The notes under the pieces: generated by a model
What the model saw: only the letters and a program-made list of their open reading frames with translations
Told to the model about the DNA's origin: nothing
Databases searched by the model: none
In this document: positions 1 through 9,359 of the stretch, one piece after another
Layout: every line of letters starts with the position of its first letter
Position numbering within the stretch: the first letter of the stretch is position 1
Translations under genes and position numbers: made by a program
Assembly: GCA_964441705.1 (NCBI GenBank)
Contig: CAYTWF010000004.1
Span: forward strand, 1 to 64,000
Length of the DNA: 64,000 nt
Reading direction: 5' to 3'
Source: Eshraghiella sp964441705
Lineage (GTDB): Bacteria > Bacillota > Clostridia > Lachnospirales > Lachnospiraceae

Positions 1-1352
1 GTCTCCACATGTCCGCTGTGGCAGAACTGGTCCACTCCCTGTACCTTTCTTACCTCATACCCATTCGCTGTAAGAAACTTAACATCCCTTGCCAGCGTAG
101 CGGAATCACAGCTTACATATACAATTCTCTCCGGCTGCATTTTAACCATGGTCTCCAGCAGTGCCTCATCGCAGCCCTTCCTTGGCGGGTCCACCACAAT
201 AACCTCTGCATGAATATTGTCTCTTTCATATTTTTCAGGAAGAACCTCCTCCGCCTTGCCCACGTAGAACAAAGCGTTGGTTATGCCGTTAATTGCCGCA
301 TTATTACGTGCATCCTCAATTGCCTGAGGTACAATTTCTACTCCATAGACCTGTTTCGCCTTTTGCGCCAGGAAAAGAGAGATGGTTCCGATTCCACAAT
401 ACAGGTCCCATACTGTCTCGCTGCCTGTAAGATTGGCATACTCCAAAGCAGTCTCATAGAGTATTTTAGTTTGAACAGGATTAACCTGATAAAAAGACAA
501 AGGTGATATCTGATATTTTACATTTCCAATATAATCCTCAATATATAAATTTCCGTAGAGACACTCACATTCTTTTCCAAGAATTACATTAGTTCTCTCT
601 CTGTTAATATTAAGCATAATACTTTTGATTGTTCTATTTTCTGTAAAGGTCAGGGCTCTAAGCATATCCACCAGCTGTTCAGGATTCTTGATATGGTCCT
701 TATTAATAACAAGACAGACCATTATCTCTCCGGTTGTAAACCCGGTTCTGATAAGAACGTGTCTCAGTACACCCTTGCCGGTTACCTCATCATATGGATT
801 CACATGGTTATTCTCCATATATTTTTTCACAGTGGCAAGAATTGGCGCATTAATATCTGAACCAATAAGGCAGTCCTCATTGGGAATAATTGCATGGGTT
901 CTTCCGGCATAAAAGCCCATAATTATATTACCGTCCTTGTCCAGGCCAACGGGAAACTGGGCCTTGTTACGGTATCTAAATGGTTCCTCCATTCCAATTA
1001 CCGGAGGAAGCTCAATATTAGTCAATCCACCTATTCTCTCAAGATTATTCTTAATAACCCTGTTCTTAAATTCAAGCTGTTTGGCATAGCTTAAGGCCAT
1101 AAGTGTGCACCCTCCACACTGTCTTGCTACAGGGCATCTTGCCTCAACCCTGTCAGGTGATGGTTCAATAATAGACATAAGCCTGCCATAGCCGTAATTT
1201 TTCTTTGTCTTAATTACTCTGGCAACTATTCTGTCACCTGTAACTGCGTCTTTCACAAAAAGAGCGTAGCCATCTATTTTGCCTACGCCCTCTCCATTCA
1301 TTGTCATGTCTTCGATTGTTAATTCGTAATCTGCATTCTTAATAATATCCAT
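1..1352 (-). CDS. rlmD: 23S rRNA (uracil-5-)-methyltransferase RlmD/RumA family, 3' end cut by window edge
   Basis: SAM-dependent enzyme that methylates C5 of a uridine in 23S rRNA. The reading frame is open from an ATG at 1352 to the window edge, giving about 450 residues with only the last few codons missing. An N-terminal TRAM-like domain covers roughly residues 5-60. The Fe-S cluster motif C-x5-C-G-G-C is seen at Cys73, Cys79 and Cys82. The SAM-binding stretch DLYCGIGTISLF lies near residue 315, and the catalytic cysteine sits in YVSCDSATLARD at about Cys415. The last readable residues (DQFCHSGHVE) match the conserved C-terminal motif of the family. It starts 1 base after the stop of the upstream exoribonuclease gene, so the two are probably co-transcribed. 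Firmicutes homologues may modify two uridines (RlmCD), which cannot be decided here. Confidence 0.93.
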   Translation of the reverse strand, partial: MDIIKNADYELTIEDMTMNGEGVGKIDGYALFVKDAVTGDRIVARVIKTKKNYGYGRLMSIIEPSPDRVEARCPVARQCGGCTLMALSYAKQLEFKNRVIKNNLERIGGLTNIELPPVIGMEEPFRYRNKAQFPVGLDKDGNIIMGFYAGRTHAIIPNEDCLIGSDINAPILATVKKYMENNHVNPYDEVTGKGVLRHVLIRTGFTTGEIMVCLVINKDHIKNPEQLVDMLRALTFTENRTIKSIMLNINRERTNVILGKECECLYGNLYIEDYIGNVKYQISPLSFYQVNPVQTKILYETALEYANLTGSETVWDLYCGIGTISLFLAQKAKQVYGVEIVPQAIEDARNNAAINGITNALFYVGKAEEVLPEKYERDNIHAEVIVVDPPRKGCDEALLETMVKMQPERIVYVSCDSATLARDVKFLTANGYEVRKVQGVDQFCHSGHVE

Positions 1353-1353
1353 A

Positions 1354-2304
1354 TTAGATTATTGTCTTCCTTATATTGCTGTCCAGCATTCTATTAAATC
1401 CGGTCCATTCTCCGCTCTGTCCCACTGGTGTCTCCAATGCCTCTTTAAAGGTCTCCAGCTTGGCATCCATATCATCTGCATAGTGCAGTGCCATAGCCTC
1501 GGCAAGGGCAGGCTTCTTAGGGGAACCATACTCAAATTCACCATGGTGCGCAACGATACAATGCTTAAGCTCTCTTTCCAGAACTGGTGGGAATCCCTCA
1601 ATCTGACTGCAGGCTCTGCCAATAATCTCACAGCCCATAACTATATGTCCAAGGAGTTGTCCATCGTCTGTATAGTCATTCTCAGGGAATGACGATAACT
1701 CGTAAATCTTGCCTACATCATGAAATACTGCTGCCGTTATAAGCAAATCACTGTTAATATAATCATAATTCTTAGCTATCATATCACATATTCTTGTAAC
1801 ACCGAGTGTATGCTGCAAAAGTCCACCGATAAAGCCATGGTGAACTCTTTTAGCTGCGGAATGCCTCTTAAAAGCCTTAATAAAATCAGCATTATCAACA
1901 AAAAAGCTTCTCGTAAGTCTTGCAAGATATGGATTCTTAATACATGCAAGATAACCCATAAGCTCTGTATACATATCATCTATATTATATTCTGAGACAG
2001 GAAGAAAATCCGCCTCATCATATGTTCCCTCTATTGCCTTCTGTGCTGATGTAATATTCAGCTGCAGTGAGCCATTAAATACGGTTACATCTCCGGTTAT
2101 TTCTACATAATCCATCGTGTCAAAGTCATCTCTGATTCCCGGTGAGCTTGGATTCCAGATTTTGCAGTCCAGTGTTCCTGTTTTATCCTGTAAAATAACA
2201 CTGCCATACTCCTTGCCATTCTTGGTAACAGCCGATGTTTTGTATTTACAAAAATATACGCCGTTTAATTTCTCGCCTTCATTGAGTGTGTTAATAAATT
2301 TCAT
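1354..2304 (-). CDS. yhaM: 3'-5' exoribonuclease YhaM family (OB-fold plus HD domain)
   Basis: Predicted cytoplasmic 3'-to-5' exoribonuclease of the YhaM family. The 316-residue length equals the usual family length (about 314). An N-terminal OB-fold nucleic-acid-binding domain spans about residues 1-90. A metal-dependent HD domain follows, with His165, the HD pair His195-Asp196 in VFHDVGKIYEL, and His253-His254 in IVAHHGEFEYG. The end of the gene abuts rlmD (1 base between stop and start) and it lies about 35 bases downstream of the HtrA-like gene, so the three probably form one transcript. Family knowledge: YhaM acts in RNA turnover and contributes to DNA replication in Bacillus. The role here is inferred from the family. 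Confidence 0.92.
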   Translation of the reverse strand: MKFINTLNEGEKLNGVYFCKYKTSAVTKNGKEYGSVILQDKTGTLDCKIWNPSSPGIRDDFDTMDYVEITGDVTVFNGSLQLNITSAQKAIEGTYDEADFLPVSEYNIDDMYTELMGYLACIKNPYLARLTRSFFVDNADFIKAFKRHSAAKRVHHGFIGGLLQHTLGVTRICDMIAKNYDYINSDLLITAAVFHDVGKIYELSSFPENDYTDDGQLLGHIVMGCEIIGRACSQIEGFPPVLERELKHCIVAHHGEFEYGSPKKPALAEAMALHYADDMDAKLETFKEALETPVGQSGEWTGFNRMLDSNIRKTII

Positions 2305-2340
2305 TATTGTCTATATACCTATCTTTCATTATTCTTATGC

Positions 2341-3651
2341 CTATTCTACACCCAATGTTATATTGAATTCAATCTCTTTATACGAATCACGGCCTTTTCT
2401 TCTAATTGACACAGAAACTGTATCGCCAGGCTTACATTCTGTCATTCTATCCTCAAACTGCTGGGCAGTTCTGACGGACCTGCCATTAATCAGCGCGATT
2501 ACATCTCCTGTCTGTATTCCTGCCGCATATGCAGGCGAACCGGATTCTACAGCAGCAACATATATACCCTCCGGAACTCCTGAGGAATTCTTAATTGCTT
2601 CAGTTACCTCCTGACCCTTAATACCAAGGTATGCACTGGCCTTGCCATTGCACAGGTTCTGTATCAGATTCTTAATATCTGATATTGAATATGCTGTAAT
2701 CAGATTGGAGGAGCCTGTATTATAGCCTGTTGTAACCACTCCAATTATCTCTCCATTAAGATTGGCTATAATTCCAGAGGAGGTTTCTGTCCCTGCTATA
2801 TCCGTATTAATCAGACTGAAAAATGAATCTGTATCCGTAATTGTGTTGTTAATTCCTGTTGCAATTCCATATCCCATAGAGCTTACAAAGCCGTAAAGCT
2901 TGCCAACTGCAACAACTATATCTCCCTGTCCAACTGCTCCTGAATCACCAAGTGAGGCAACTCTGATAAGCTCTGACTGTATAATCGGAGTTCTGACAAC
3001 TGCCATTCCTGTTGTACTGTCCCCTGCCATAAGTGTTCCTACTCCTGCCATGCCATTGGCAAAGGTAACTGCAATCTGCTGTGCACCCATCACAAGAGAA
3101 TAATCCGTAAGAATATAATAGCTGTCTGTATCTGCTGCAATAATAATTCCGTAATCGTCGCTTACACTCTGATAAGAGGAATTGAACCAGTCAACACCAT
3201 CATTAGATACTGTGACTGTAACTGAGGACATTCCAACTCTGTTAACTACATTCTTAAGTGAGCCATACATTCCGGATATGTCATTAAGTCCTGCCAGCAC
3301 GGATTCATCCCACACCAGCTGTGTCTCGCTGGTTGGTGACTCAGTTGTTGTCTCCGCAGGCTTAATCGTTACATCCTCATGTGAAGTGTTATTTTCTCCT
3401 GAGGCTTCACCTGTAGTCTCATCACCCTCCAGTACAATGCCCTGCCTTGAGGTCTCATCCTCAGTAAGACGGCTTCCTGTTCTATATACTATTATCATAA
3501 CCAGACCCGCAATAAGTCCAAAAATCACAGCAGTACCGAGAACTGTTCCGCCCTTTTTAGCAAGCTGTTTAATTTTCTTGCTTTTCTCGGGTACAATATG
3601 CTCTGTATAAAGATTATATTTCTGGTCTTCATTTTTGTTGTCTTCTGACAT
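2341..3651 (-). CDS. Membrane-anchored HtrA-like serine protease homologue with PDZ domain, catalytic triad apparently lost
   Basis: The 436-residue protein has a cytoplasmic lysine-rich head (IKQLAKKGG), one transmembrane segment at about residues 35-57, a Thr/Glu-rich linker, a trypsin-like fold at about 140-330 and a PDZ domain at about 338-433 (SPAYAAGIQTGDVIALING). This is the HtrA/DegP architecture. By eye against the family, the catalytic His (normally in TNxHV) is Ser in TDYSLV (about residue 185). The Asp (normally in TDLAV) is Gly in TTGMAVV (about 215). The nucleophile region GNSGGPL reads ETSSGII, keeping only a serine. It is therefore probably a pseudoprotease that binds substrates or partners. 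A start at 3651 is preferred over an upstream in-frame codon at 3708 because GGAGAAACGT lies just before this ATG. Confidence 0.85.
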   Translation of the reverse strand: MSEDNKNEDQKYNLYTEHIVPEKSKKIKQLAKKGGTVLGTAVIFGLIAGLVMIIVYRTGSRLTEDETSRQGIVLEGDETTGEASGENNTSHEDVTIKPAETTTESPTSETQLVWDESVLAGLNDISGMYGSLKNVVNRVGMSSVTVTVSNDGVDWFNSSYQSVSDDYGIIIAADTDSYYILTDYSLVMGAQQIAVTFANGMAGVGTLMAGDSTTGMAVVRTPIIQSELIRVASLGDSGAVGQGDIVVAVGKLYGFVSSMGYGIATGINNTITDTDSFFSLINTDIAGTETSSGIIANLNGEIIGVVTTGYNTGSSNLITAYSISDIKNLIQNLCNGKASAYLGIKGQEVTEAIKNSSGVPEGIYVAAVESGSPAYAAGIQTGDVIALINGRSVRTAQQFEDRMTECKPGDTVSVSIRRKGRDSYKEIEFNITLGVE

Positions 3652-3772
3652 ACGTTTCTCCAATCTAACAATGCAAGTATGAGTATTATATAAAACAATT
3701 ATGAACATTTTATGACATATGTGTAAATTAACGTTTGCACGAATTAATATGAATTAAGATAGGTTTGACTTA

Positions 3773-3801
3773 TTGAACTTACAGTAAAATTAATGTATTA
3801 T
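3773..3801 (+). promoter_or_regulatory. Predicted sigma-A promoter of mutS2
   Basis: TTGAAC (3773-3778), a 17-base spacer and TATTAT (3796-3801) lie 22 bases upstream of the mutS2 start. The spacing and position fit a vegetative promoter; there is no further support. Confidence 0.5.
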
Positions 3802-3823
3802 TAATAAGAAAGGATATAAGGCT

Positions 3824-6199
3824 ATGAATACTAAATCGTTAACAATACTGGAATATGACAAGATAATCTCACGGCTCACCGAGCATGCATCATCCCAGCC
3901 CGGAAAAGAGCTGTGCAGAGCACTCATTCCAGCTACAGATATTGATATAATTAATACTACACTTAAGGATACCTCCGATGCCGTTTCAAGAATTTTTCGT
4001 AACGGCAATCTGTCAATAAGCGGACTCAAGGACATTCGCATGTCTGTTAAAAGCATGGAAATAGGCAGTACCTTAAGTATTAAGGAGCTTTTGGATATCG
4101 GCTCTACCCTGCGTGTTGCAGCCGGAGCTGTAAAATATGGTGTCAATAAGGATGATGAGACCATTGATTCCCTTACCAGTCTTTTTAACTCCATTAATCC
4201 TCTTACGTCACTTGCATCAGAGATATCACGATGCATTATTTCTGAGGATGAGATTGCTGATGATGCAAGCTCCGAGCTTAAGAATATTCGCCGACAGATG
4301 CGTAATACTAATGACAGAATCAAAAGTGAGCTTTCACATATGCTGGCTGGCAATGACAGGTCATACCTTCAGGAGGCAGTAATTACCCAGAGAGAGGGAC
4401 GCTACTGTGTACCGGTCAAGGCTGAATACAGGTCACACGTTCCTGGAATGATTCATGACCAGTCCAAGGCCGGTTCCACCTTTTTTATTGAGCCTATGTC
4501 CGTTGTAAAGCTTAATAATGAGCTTAGGGAGTTAGACATTCGTGAAACAGATGAGATTGCCAAAATACTTGCCTCACTGTCTGCTATGGCCGGTAATTTT
4601 TCAACTGAGCTTATTGCCGATTACGAACAGCTGAGCCAGCTTGATTTTATTTTTGCCAAAGCCAAATTCGCCCTTTCATATAAGGGCAGTGAGCCAATAA
4701 TGAATACACGTGGCTACATTAATCTCAAGAAAGCCCGTCATCCACTTATTGACCCTAAAAAGGTAGTTCCCGTTAGTGTATATATTGGCGACCGCTTTAA
4801 CCAGCTTATTATAACCGGTCCTAATACCGGTGGTAAAACCGTAACACTTAAGACAGTTGGTCTTTTTTCCCTGATGGGACAGTCCGGTCTGCAGATTCCG
4901 GCAGGGGACAGCTCTGAGCTTACGGTATTTAATGATATTTTTGCCGATATTGGAGATGAACAAAGTATTGAACAGAGTCTGTCCACTTTTTCCTCTCATA
5001 TGAAAAATATAGTGAATATTCTTGACAAAGCAGACAGCTCATCACTGGTTCTTTTCGACGAGCTGTGCGCAGGAACTGACCCTACAGAGGGTGCGGCACT
5101 TGCCATTTCAATACTTACGAGCCTGCACAAGCTGGGTGTTACTACAATAGCCACAACGCACTACAGTGAGTTGAAAATATACGCACTTTCAACCTCCGGT
5201 GTTGAGAATGCCTGCTGTGAATTCGATATAGCAACACTTGCTCCTACCTACAGACTTTTAATTGGTATCCCTGGTAAAAGTAATGCTTTCGCAATATCCG
5301 GCAAGCTTGGTCTGCCAGCCTATATAATTGATGATGCAAAAGCCTCAATTGGCGAACAGGACAAGGCTTTTGAGGATGTTATAGCAGATTTGGAGAAAAG
5401 CAGGGTTACAATTGAAAAAGAACAGCTTGAAATCCAGCAGTACAAAAAAGAGATTGAGGAGCTAAAAAGCCGCCTGAAGACCAGACAAGAGCAGCTTGAT
5501 GAGCGTTCAACCGATATAATTGATAAGGCAAAGGCTCAGGCCGCAGAGATTCTTCGTGATGCCAAGGATACAGCTGACGAGGCTATCCGTAAATTTAACA
5601 AAGCCAGTGCCAAGGGCATGAGTGTATCCGAGATGGAGGCCGAGCGCCGAAGACTTAAGGAACGCATGGATAAGAATTCTCCTAAGCAGCTGGGCAATGC
5701 TCCTCGTCCTGCCGGTCACCATTCACCTCAGGATTTTCATATTGGTGACATGGTGCATGTTATCAGTCTTAATATTGATGGAACCGTCCATTCCCTGCCT
5801 GATAGCAAGGGTGATTTAACTGTAACAATGGGTATTCTTCATTCCAAGCTTAATATCAGGGATTTGGAGATTATTCAGGAGGCAACCACTGAGGAAAAGC
5901 TTAAGAACCGCTCTTCCGGTATTGGCAAGCTTCGTATGAGTAAGACCGCATCTATTTCTCCTGAAATCAACCTGATTGGGATGACTGCTGATGAGGCACT
6001 TATTGCGCTTGATAAATACATTGATGATGCCTATCTGTCCCACATTTCTCCTGTGCGTGTTGTACATGGCAAGGGTTCTGGGGTACTGAGAAATGCCGTA
6101 CACAATTATCTTAAACGTCAGAAACATGTTAAATCCTTCCGTCTTGGTTCCTTTGGCGAGGGTGATTATGGTGTAACAATAGTAGAATTTAAAGAATGA
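3824..6199 (+). CDS. mutS2: MutS2 family protein (ATPase with Smr endonuclease domain)
   Basis: MutS2 homologue of 791 residues, the normal length. It has a MutS core and clamp (about 1-310) and an ABC-type ATPase with Walker A GPNTGGKTVTLKT at about residue 332 and Walker B VLFDELCAGTDPTEG. A long coiled coil (about 510-620, rich in Glu/Lys/Gln) precedes a C-terminal Smr domain (about 715-791) with the VVHGKGSGVLR motif. Unlike MutS it has no mismatch-recognition domain. In the family it suppresses homologous recombination, and in Bacillus it helps split or rescue collided ribosomes. The response regulator gene starts 12 bases downstream, so the two may share a transcript. A promoter-like element and an AAAGGA-type ribosome site precede the ATG. 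Confidence 0.96.
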   Translation: MNTKSLTILEYDKIISRLTEHASSQPGKELCRALIPATDIDIINTTLKDTSDAVSRIFRNGNLSISGLKDIRMSVKSMEIGSTLSIKELLDIGSTLRVAAGAVKYGVNKDDETIDSLTSLFNSINPLTSLASEISRCIISEDEIADDASSELKNIRRQMRNTNDRIKSELSHMLAGNDRSYLQEAVITQREGRYCVPVKAEYRSHVPGMIHDQSKAGSTFFIEPMSVVKLNNELRELDIRETDEIAKILASLSAMAGNFSTELIADYEQLSQLDFIFAKAKFALSYKGSEPIMNTRGYINLKKARHPLIDPKKVVPVSVYIGDRFNQLIITGPNTGGKTVTLKTVGLFSLMGQSGLQIPAGDSSELTVFNDIFADIGDEQSIEQSLSTFSSHMKNIVNILDKADSSSLVLFDELCAGTDPTEGAALAISILTSLHKLGVTTIATTHYSELKIYALSTSGVENACCEFDIATLAPTYRLLIGIPGKSNAFAISGKLGLPAYIIDDAKASIGEQDKAFEDVIADLEKSRVTIEKEQLEIQQYKKEIEELKSRLKTRQEQLDERSTDIIDKAKAQAAEILRDAKDTADEAIRKFNKASAKGMSVSEMEAERRRLKERMDKNSPKQLGNAPRPAGHHSPQDFHIGDMVHVISLNIDGTVHSLPDSKGDLTVTMGILHSKLNIRDLEIIQEATTEEKLKNRSSGIGKLRMSKTASISPEINLIGMTADEALIALDKYIDDAYLSHISPVRVVHGKGSGVLRNAVHNYLKRQKHVKSFRLGSFGEGDYGVTIVEFKE

Positions 6200-6211
6200 T
6201 GAGGTGCTCAC

Positions 6212-6922
6212 ATGGCTGAAAAGCAGAAAATACTTATCGTAGATGATGACAATAATATTGCTGAACTTATTTCACTTTACCTGACTAAGGAGTGTTTTGA
6301 ACCTCTTATTGTCAATGATGGCGAAAGTGCTCTAGTAGCCTTCCGCAAATTTCAGCCTAATCTCATACTCCTTGACCTGATGCTTCCTGGCATTGATGGA
6401 TATCAGGTATGCCGTGAGATTAGAAAGGACAGCAACGTTCCAATAATTATGCTGTCTGCCAAGGGCGAGATTTTCGACAAGGTTCTCGGACTTGAGCTTG
6501 GCGCAGATGATTACATGATAAAACCATTTGATTCCAAAGAGCTTGTGGCAAGAGTCAAGGCTGTGCTTAGAAGATATTCCGTACCGTCTCCGGCAGTACC
6601 GGACGCAGATGCTCCAACCGGTGAGTATGTAGAGTATCCTGACCTGACAATTAATATGAGCAATTATTCAGTAATATATATGGGCAAACAGATTGAGATG
6701 CCTCCTAAGGAGCTGGAGCTTTTGTATTTTCTTGCTTCCTCTCCTAATCAGGTATTTACAAGAGAGCAGCTTCTTGACCATATCTGGGGCTATGAATATG
6801 TAGGTGATACACGAACTGTGGATGTTCATATTAAGCGTCTCAGAGAGAAGATACATGACCATGACAAGTGGTCTATAGGAACAGTATGGGGAATCGGCTA
6901 TAAATTCGAGACCAAAAGATAG
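6212..6922 (+). CDS. OmpR/PhoB-family response regulator
   Basis: DNA-binding response regulator of 236 residues. The receiver domain (about 5-118) shows the acidic pair DDD near residues 10-12, the phospho-acceptor Asp55 in LILLDLMLPG, a Ser in MLSAKGE and Lys in IKPFDSKEL. The C-terminal winged-helix domain (about 140-235) has the typical TREQLLDHIWGYEYVGDTRT and VDVHIKRLREKI motifs. It starts 12 bases after mutS2 and is followed after 11 bases by its histidine kinase, so it is clearly a cognate pair. The stimulus and target genes cannot be read from the sequence. Confidence 0.95.
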   Translation: MAEKQKILIVDDDNNIAELISLYLTKECFEPLIVNDGESALVAFRKFQPNLILLDLMLPGIDGYQVCREIRKDSNVPIIMLSAKGEIFDKVLGLELGADDYMIKPFDSKELVARVKAVLRRYSVPSPAVPDADAPTGEYVEYPDLTINMSNYSVIYMGKQIEMPPKELELLYFLASSPNQVFTREQLLDHIWGYEYVGDTRTVDVHIKRLREKIHDHDKWSIGTVWGIGYKFETKR

Positions 6923-6933
6923 GACCTGATAAA

Positions 6934-8358
6934 ATGAAAAATAAACTGATATACAAATTTCTTGGTGGGTTCATCGTTTCAACAATATTAAGCTTTATAA
7001 CCATATCTTTTTTGTGCTCATACCTTACCTATCAGCATGAGTATGACGAAACCTTAAGCCATATGTATGATGAGACCAACTACATAGCTGCCAATTATGG
7101 CTCCAGCTACTACTCAGGTGCCATGTCACTGGAGGGTATGAATAACCAGCTTGCCGCTGTTGATATCTATACCGGCTGCGATATTATGTTCTTTTCTACT
7201 AATGGTGTGAATGTTCTTAACACAGGCACCAATGTAATTACCGCCGTTAAGAACCTTGACCCTTCAGATTTTGATGAACGTAATTCAATGCAGGGAACCT
7301 TCTATGGTGTATATCAGGAGGAACAGCTGTGCGTATACTATCCTATAACCTACAATTACGTGGTCAGAGGCTATGTGGTATTATGTAAACCACTTTCAGT
7401 TATACGCTATGATGCCAATTCTGTATTTAATTTTAATTATATTACCATGCTGATTACCTTAATTTTCACCTCAGCTGCCGTTATTATCTTTGTTTTTCAG
7501 GTTAATAAGCCTCTTAACAGGGTAACAGCTATAACAGCGCAATATGCCAAGGGGGATTTTTCTAAGAAAATAAGCCTGTCACGTAATGATGAAATTGGCC
7601 GCCTGGCAGATTCACTTGACTACATGGCGTCAGAGATTGACAATCTGGGAGAATACCAGCGTAAATTCATCGCCAACATTTCCCATGATTTCCGCTCTCC
7701 GCTTACCTCAATCAAGGGCTATCTTGAGGCAATGCTTGACGGAACCATACCAGTAGATATGCAGGAAAAATATCTTAATATTGTAATTTCCGAGACTGAG
7801 CGTCTAACCAAGCTGACCAACAATCTTTTAACCATGAACAACATGAATGATGGAATGGTTCTTGATATATGCGAATTCGACCTGGTAGGAATTATCAAAC
7901 AGACTATTGAAACCTTTGAAGGAACCTGTGCCCGAAAAAAAATCAAATTTAAACTGGTGCTCTCATCCAAATCACTTATGGTGTCAGCTGACCAGTCTAA
8001 AATACAACAGGTCATATATAACCTTGTTGATAATGCAATTAAATTCAGCAGCAACGATTCCTCAATAATTATATCTGCTACTGAACGTGGTGAAAAGGTT
8101 ATGGTATCCGTAAAGGACTTTGGAATTGGTATTCCAAAGGGCAGTATTAATAAAATATGGGACCGTTTCTACAAAACAGATTTATCAAGAGGTAAAGACA
8201 AGAAAGGAACTGGTCTTGGACTTTCAATCGTTAAGGAAATAATAACTGCTCACAAAGAATATATAGATGTAATAAGCACCGAGGGCGTTGGTACAGAATT
8301 CATATTTGCGCTGCCCCTTGTTAAGCAAAAAGAAAGCCGCCTTACCTTCCTGGACTGA
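6934..8358 (+). CDS. Sensor histidine kinase (HAMP, HisKA, HATPase)
   Basis: Membrane sensor kinase of 474 residues, partner of the preceding response regulator. Two membrane segments (about 8-28 and 168-190) bracket an extracytoplasmic sensor region of about 140 residues. This is followed by a HAMP linker (about 190-240) and a HisKA domain with phospho-acceptor His251 in NISHDFRSPLTSIKG. The ATPase domain shows the N box NLVDNAIKF, G1 DFGIGIP and G2 GTGLGLSIVKEI. Its final codons lie inside a palindromic hairpin shared with the convergent trmL gene. The ligand of the sensor domain is unknown; no known sensor fold was recognised. Confidence 0.94.
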   Translation: MKNKLIYKFLGGFIVSTILSFITISFLCSYLTYQHEYDETLSHMYDETNYIAANYGSSYYSGAMSLEGMNNQLAAVDIYTGCDIMFFSTNGVNVLNTGTNVITAVKNLDPSDFDERNSMQGTFYGVYQEEQLCVYYPITYNYVVRGYVVLCKPLSVIRYDANSVFNFNYITMLITLIFTSAAVIIFVFQVNKPLNRVTAITAQYAKGDFSKKISLSRNDEIGRLADSLDYMASEIDNLGEYQRKFIANISHDFRSPLTSIKGYLEAMLDGTIPVDMQEKYLNIVISETERLTKLTNNLLTMNNMNDGMVLDICEFDLVGIIKQTIETFEGTCARKKIKFKLVLSSKSLMVSADQSKIQQVIYNLVDNAIKFSSNDSSIIISATERGEKVMVSVKDFGIGIPKGSINKIWDRFYKTDLSRGKDKKGTGLGLSIVKEIITAHKEYIDVISTEGVGTEFIFALPLVKQKESRLTFLD

Positions 8359-8393
8359 CATATGTCAGTCCCAGTCAAAGGTTCGCGGCTTTC
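8332..8393. terminator. Nested bidirectional hairpin between convergent kinase and trmL genes
   Basis: A perfect 20-base palindrome GGACTGACATATGTCAGTCC (8352-8371) covers the kinase stop codon and the TrmL 3' end. It is nested inside a second inverted repeat, GAAAGCCGC (8332-8340) with GCGGCTTTC (8385-8393). The genes converge with only 6 bases between them, so this structure probably ends both transcripts, although there is no long U-run. Confidence 0.5.
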
Positions 8394-8859
8394 CGTACAT
8401 TTTAAGTCCCAAAAAATCATTCTGTCGCAGTGCTTCATATAAAACAATAGCAGCCGAGTTAGACAGATTAAGTGACCTTATATCTCCCCACATAGGTATT
8501 CTCACTGCTGTATCCTGATAGCTCTTAAGAATTTCCTCCGGTATTCCGGCACTTTCCTTGCCAAACATAATATAGCAGTCATCCTCATACTGGACATCAG
8601 TATAGCTTCTGGCAGCCTTAGTAGTAGCCATATATATTCTGGCACCAGGATTTCTGTTGAGAAAGTCATCAAAATCCGCATACACTGTTACATCCAGCTT
8701 ATCCCAGTAATCAAGTCCTGCTCTTTTGAGCATCTTATCATTAATCTGAAACCCCAGCGGCTCAATAAGATGAAGTCTTGTGTTGGTAGCAACACAGGTC
8801 CTTCCAATATTACCTGTATTAGCAGGCATTTCCGGTTCATGGAGTACAATATTTAACAT
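8365..8859 (-). CDS. trmL: tRNA (cytidine/uridine(34)-2'-O)-methyltransferase TrmL (SPOUT family)
   Basis: The 164-residue protein is a typical single-domain SPOUT methyltransferase of the TrmL/YibK type. It uses SAM to methylate the ribose of the wobble nucleotide in certain tRNA-Leu species. Characteristic segments are the N-terminal PEMPANTGNIGRTC, the middle IMFGKESAGIPEE and the knot-forming C-terminal IPMWGDIRSLNLSNSAAIVLYEALRQ. It lies immediately upstream-adjacent to cheX in the same direction: the cheX stop and trmL start are back to back at 8859/8860. Confidence 0.94.
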   Translation of the reverse strand: MLNIVLHEPEMPANTGNIGRTCVATNTRLHLIEPLGFQINDKMLKRAGLDYWDKLDVTVYADFDDFLNRNPGARIYMATTKAARSYTDVQYEDDCYIMFGKESAGIPEEILKSYQDTAVRIPMWGDIRSLNLSNSAAIVLYEALRQNDFLGLKMYGKPRTFDWD

Positions 8860-9336
8860 TTACTCACCCTCTGCCAGTGAGACATCCAGCTCAATTATCT
8901 TGTCATTATCATATGTCATTGGAATACATATGTTCTTGGCATAGCTGCTCTCGATTCTAAAATTACCCTGAATAACTGAAGGTGGCGTTATGTCCACAAT
9001 AATGCTCTTAGTGGAAAGCACTGTGGCTGCATTGCCAAGCACCATATTGCCAAGCTCACATAATGCACTTAATGAAAGTTCATTATGTTCCTCCATTGGC
9101 ATCATGCACATCTTAGAGGCTATATCCAGTGCAACCTCCTTCTTAAACGCAATAAGCACCTGCCCACATATCTGTCCTGTAACCCCAATACATATTACCA
9201 CATATCCATCCTCAAAAGCTGATGTTTTAACATATGGCTTGCCTCCACTAAGCTGGAGTCCGCACATATTCTGCAAAACACTTGTAGACGCTACAAGAAA
9301 CGGATTAATATACTCGCTGTTCATTTCATTGGCCAT
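8860..9336 (-). CDS. cheX: CheX-like chemotaxis phosphatase (CheC/CheX/FliY family)
   Basis: Predicted CheY-P phosphatase of 158 residues, one alpha/beta CheX domain. The diagnostic E-x2-N motif is present in LCELGNMVLGNA near residue 92. The start is preceded by GGAGGGCCGGAAAT. Family knowledge: CheX dephosphorylates CheY-P, so it acts on motility signalling, or on other receiver domains in non-motile species. No flagellar or chemotaxis gene is nearby. It sits between an aminotransferase and trmL, so its partner must be elsewhere. Confidence 0.85.
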   Translation of the reverse strand: MANEMNSEYINPFLVASTSVLQNMCGLQLSGGKPYVKTSAFEDGYVVICIGVTGQICGQVLIAFKKEVALDIASKMCMMPMEEHNELSLSALCELGNMVLGNAATVLSTKSIIVDITPPSVIQGNFRIESSYAKNICIPMTYDNDKIIELDVSLAEGE

Positions 9337-9359
9337 ATTTCCGGCCCTCCTGCCTGTAA

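Noticed and set aside
9..1094. Plus-strand reading frames opposite rlmD
   Set aside because: They are antisense shadows of a clearly conserved minus-strand gene that runs off the left edge.
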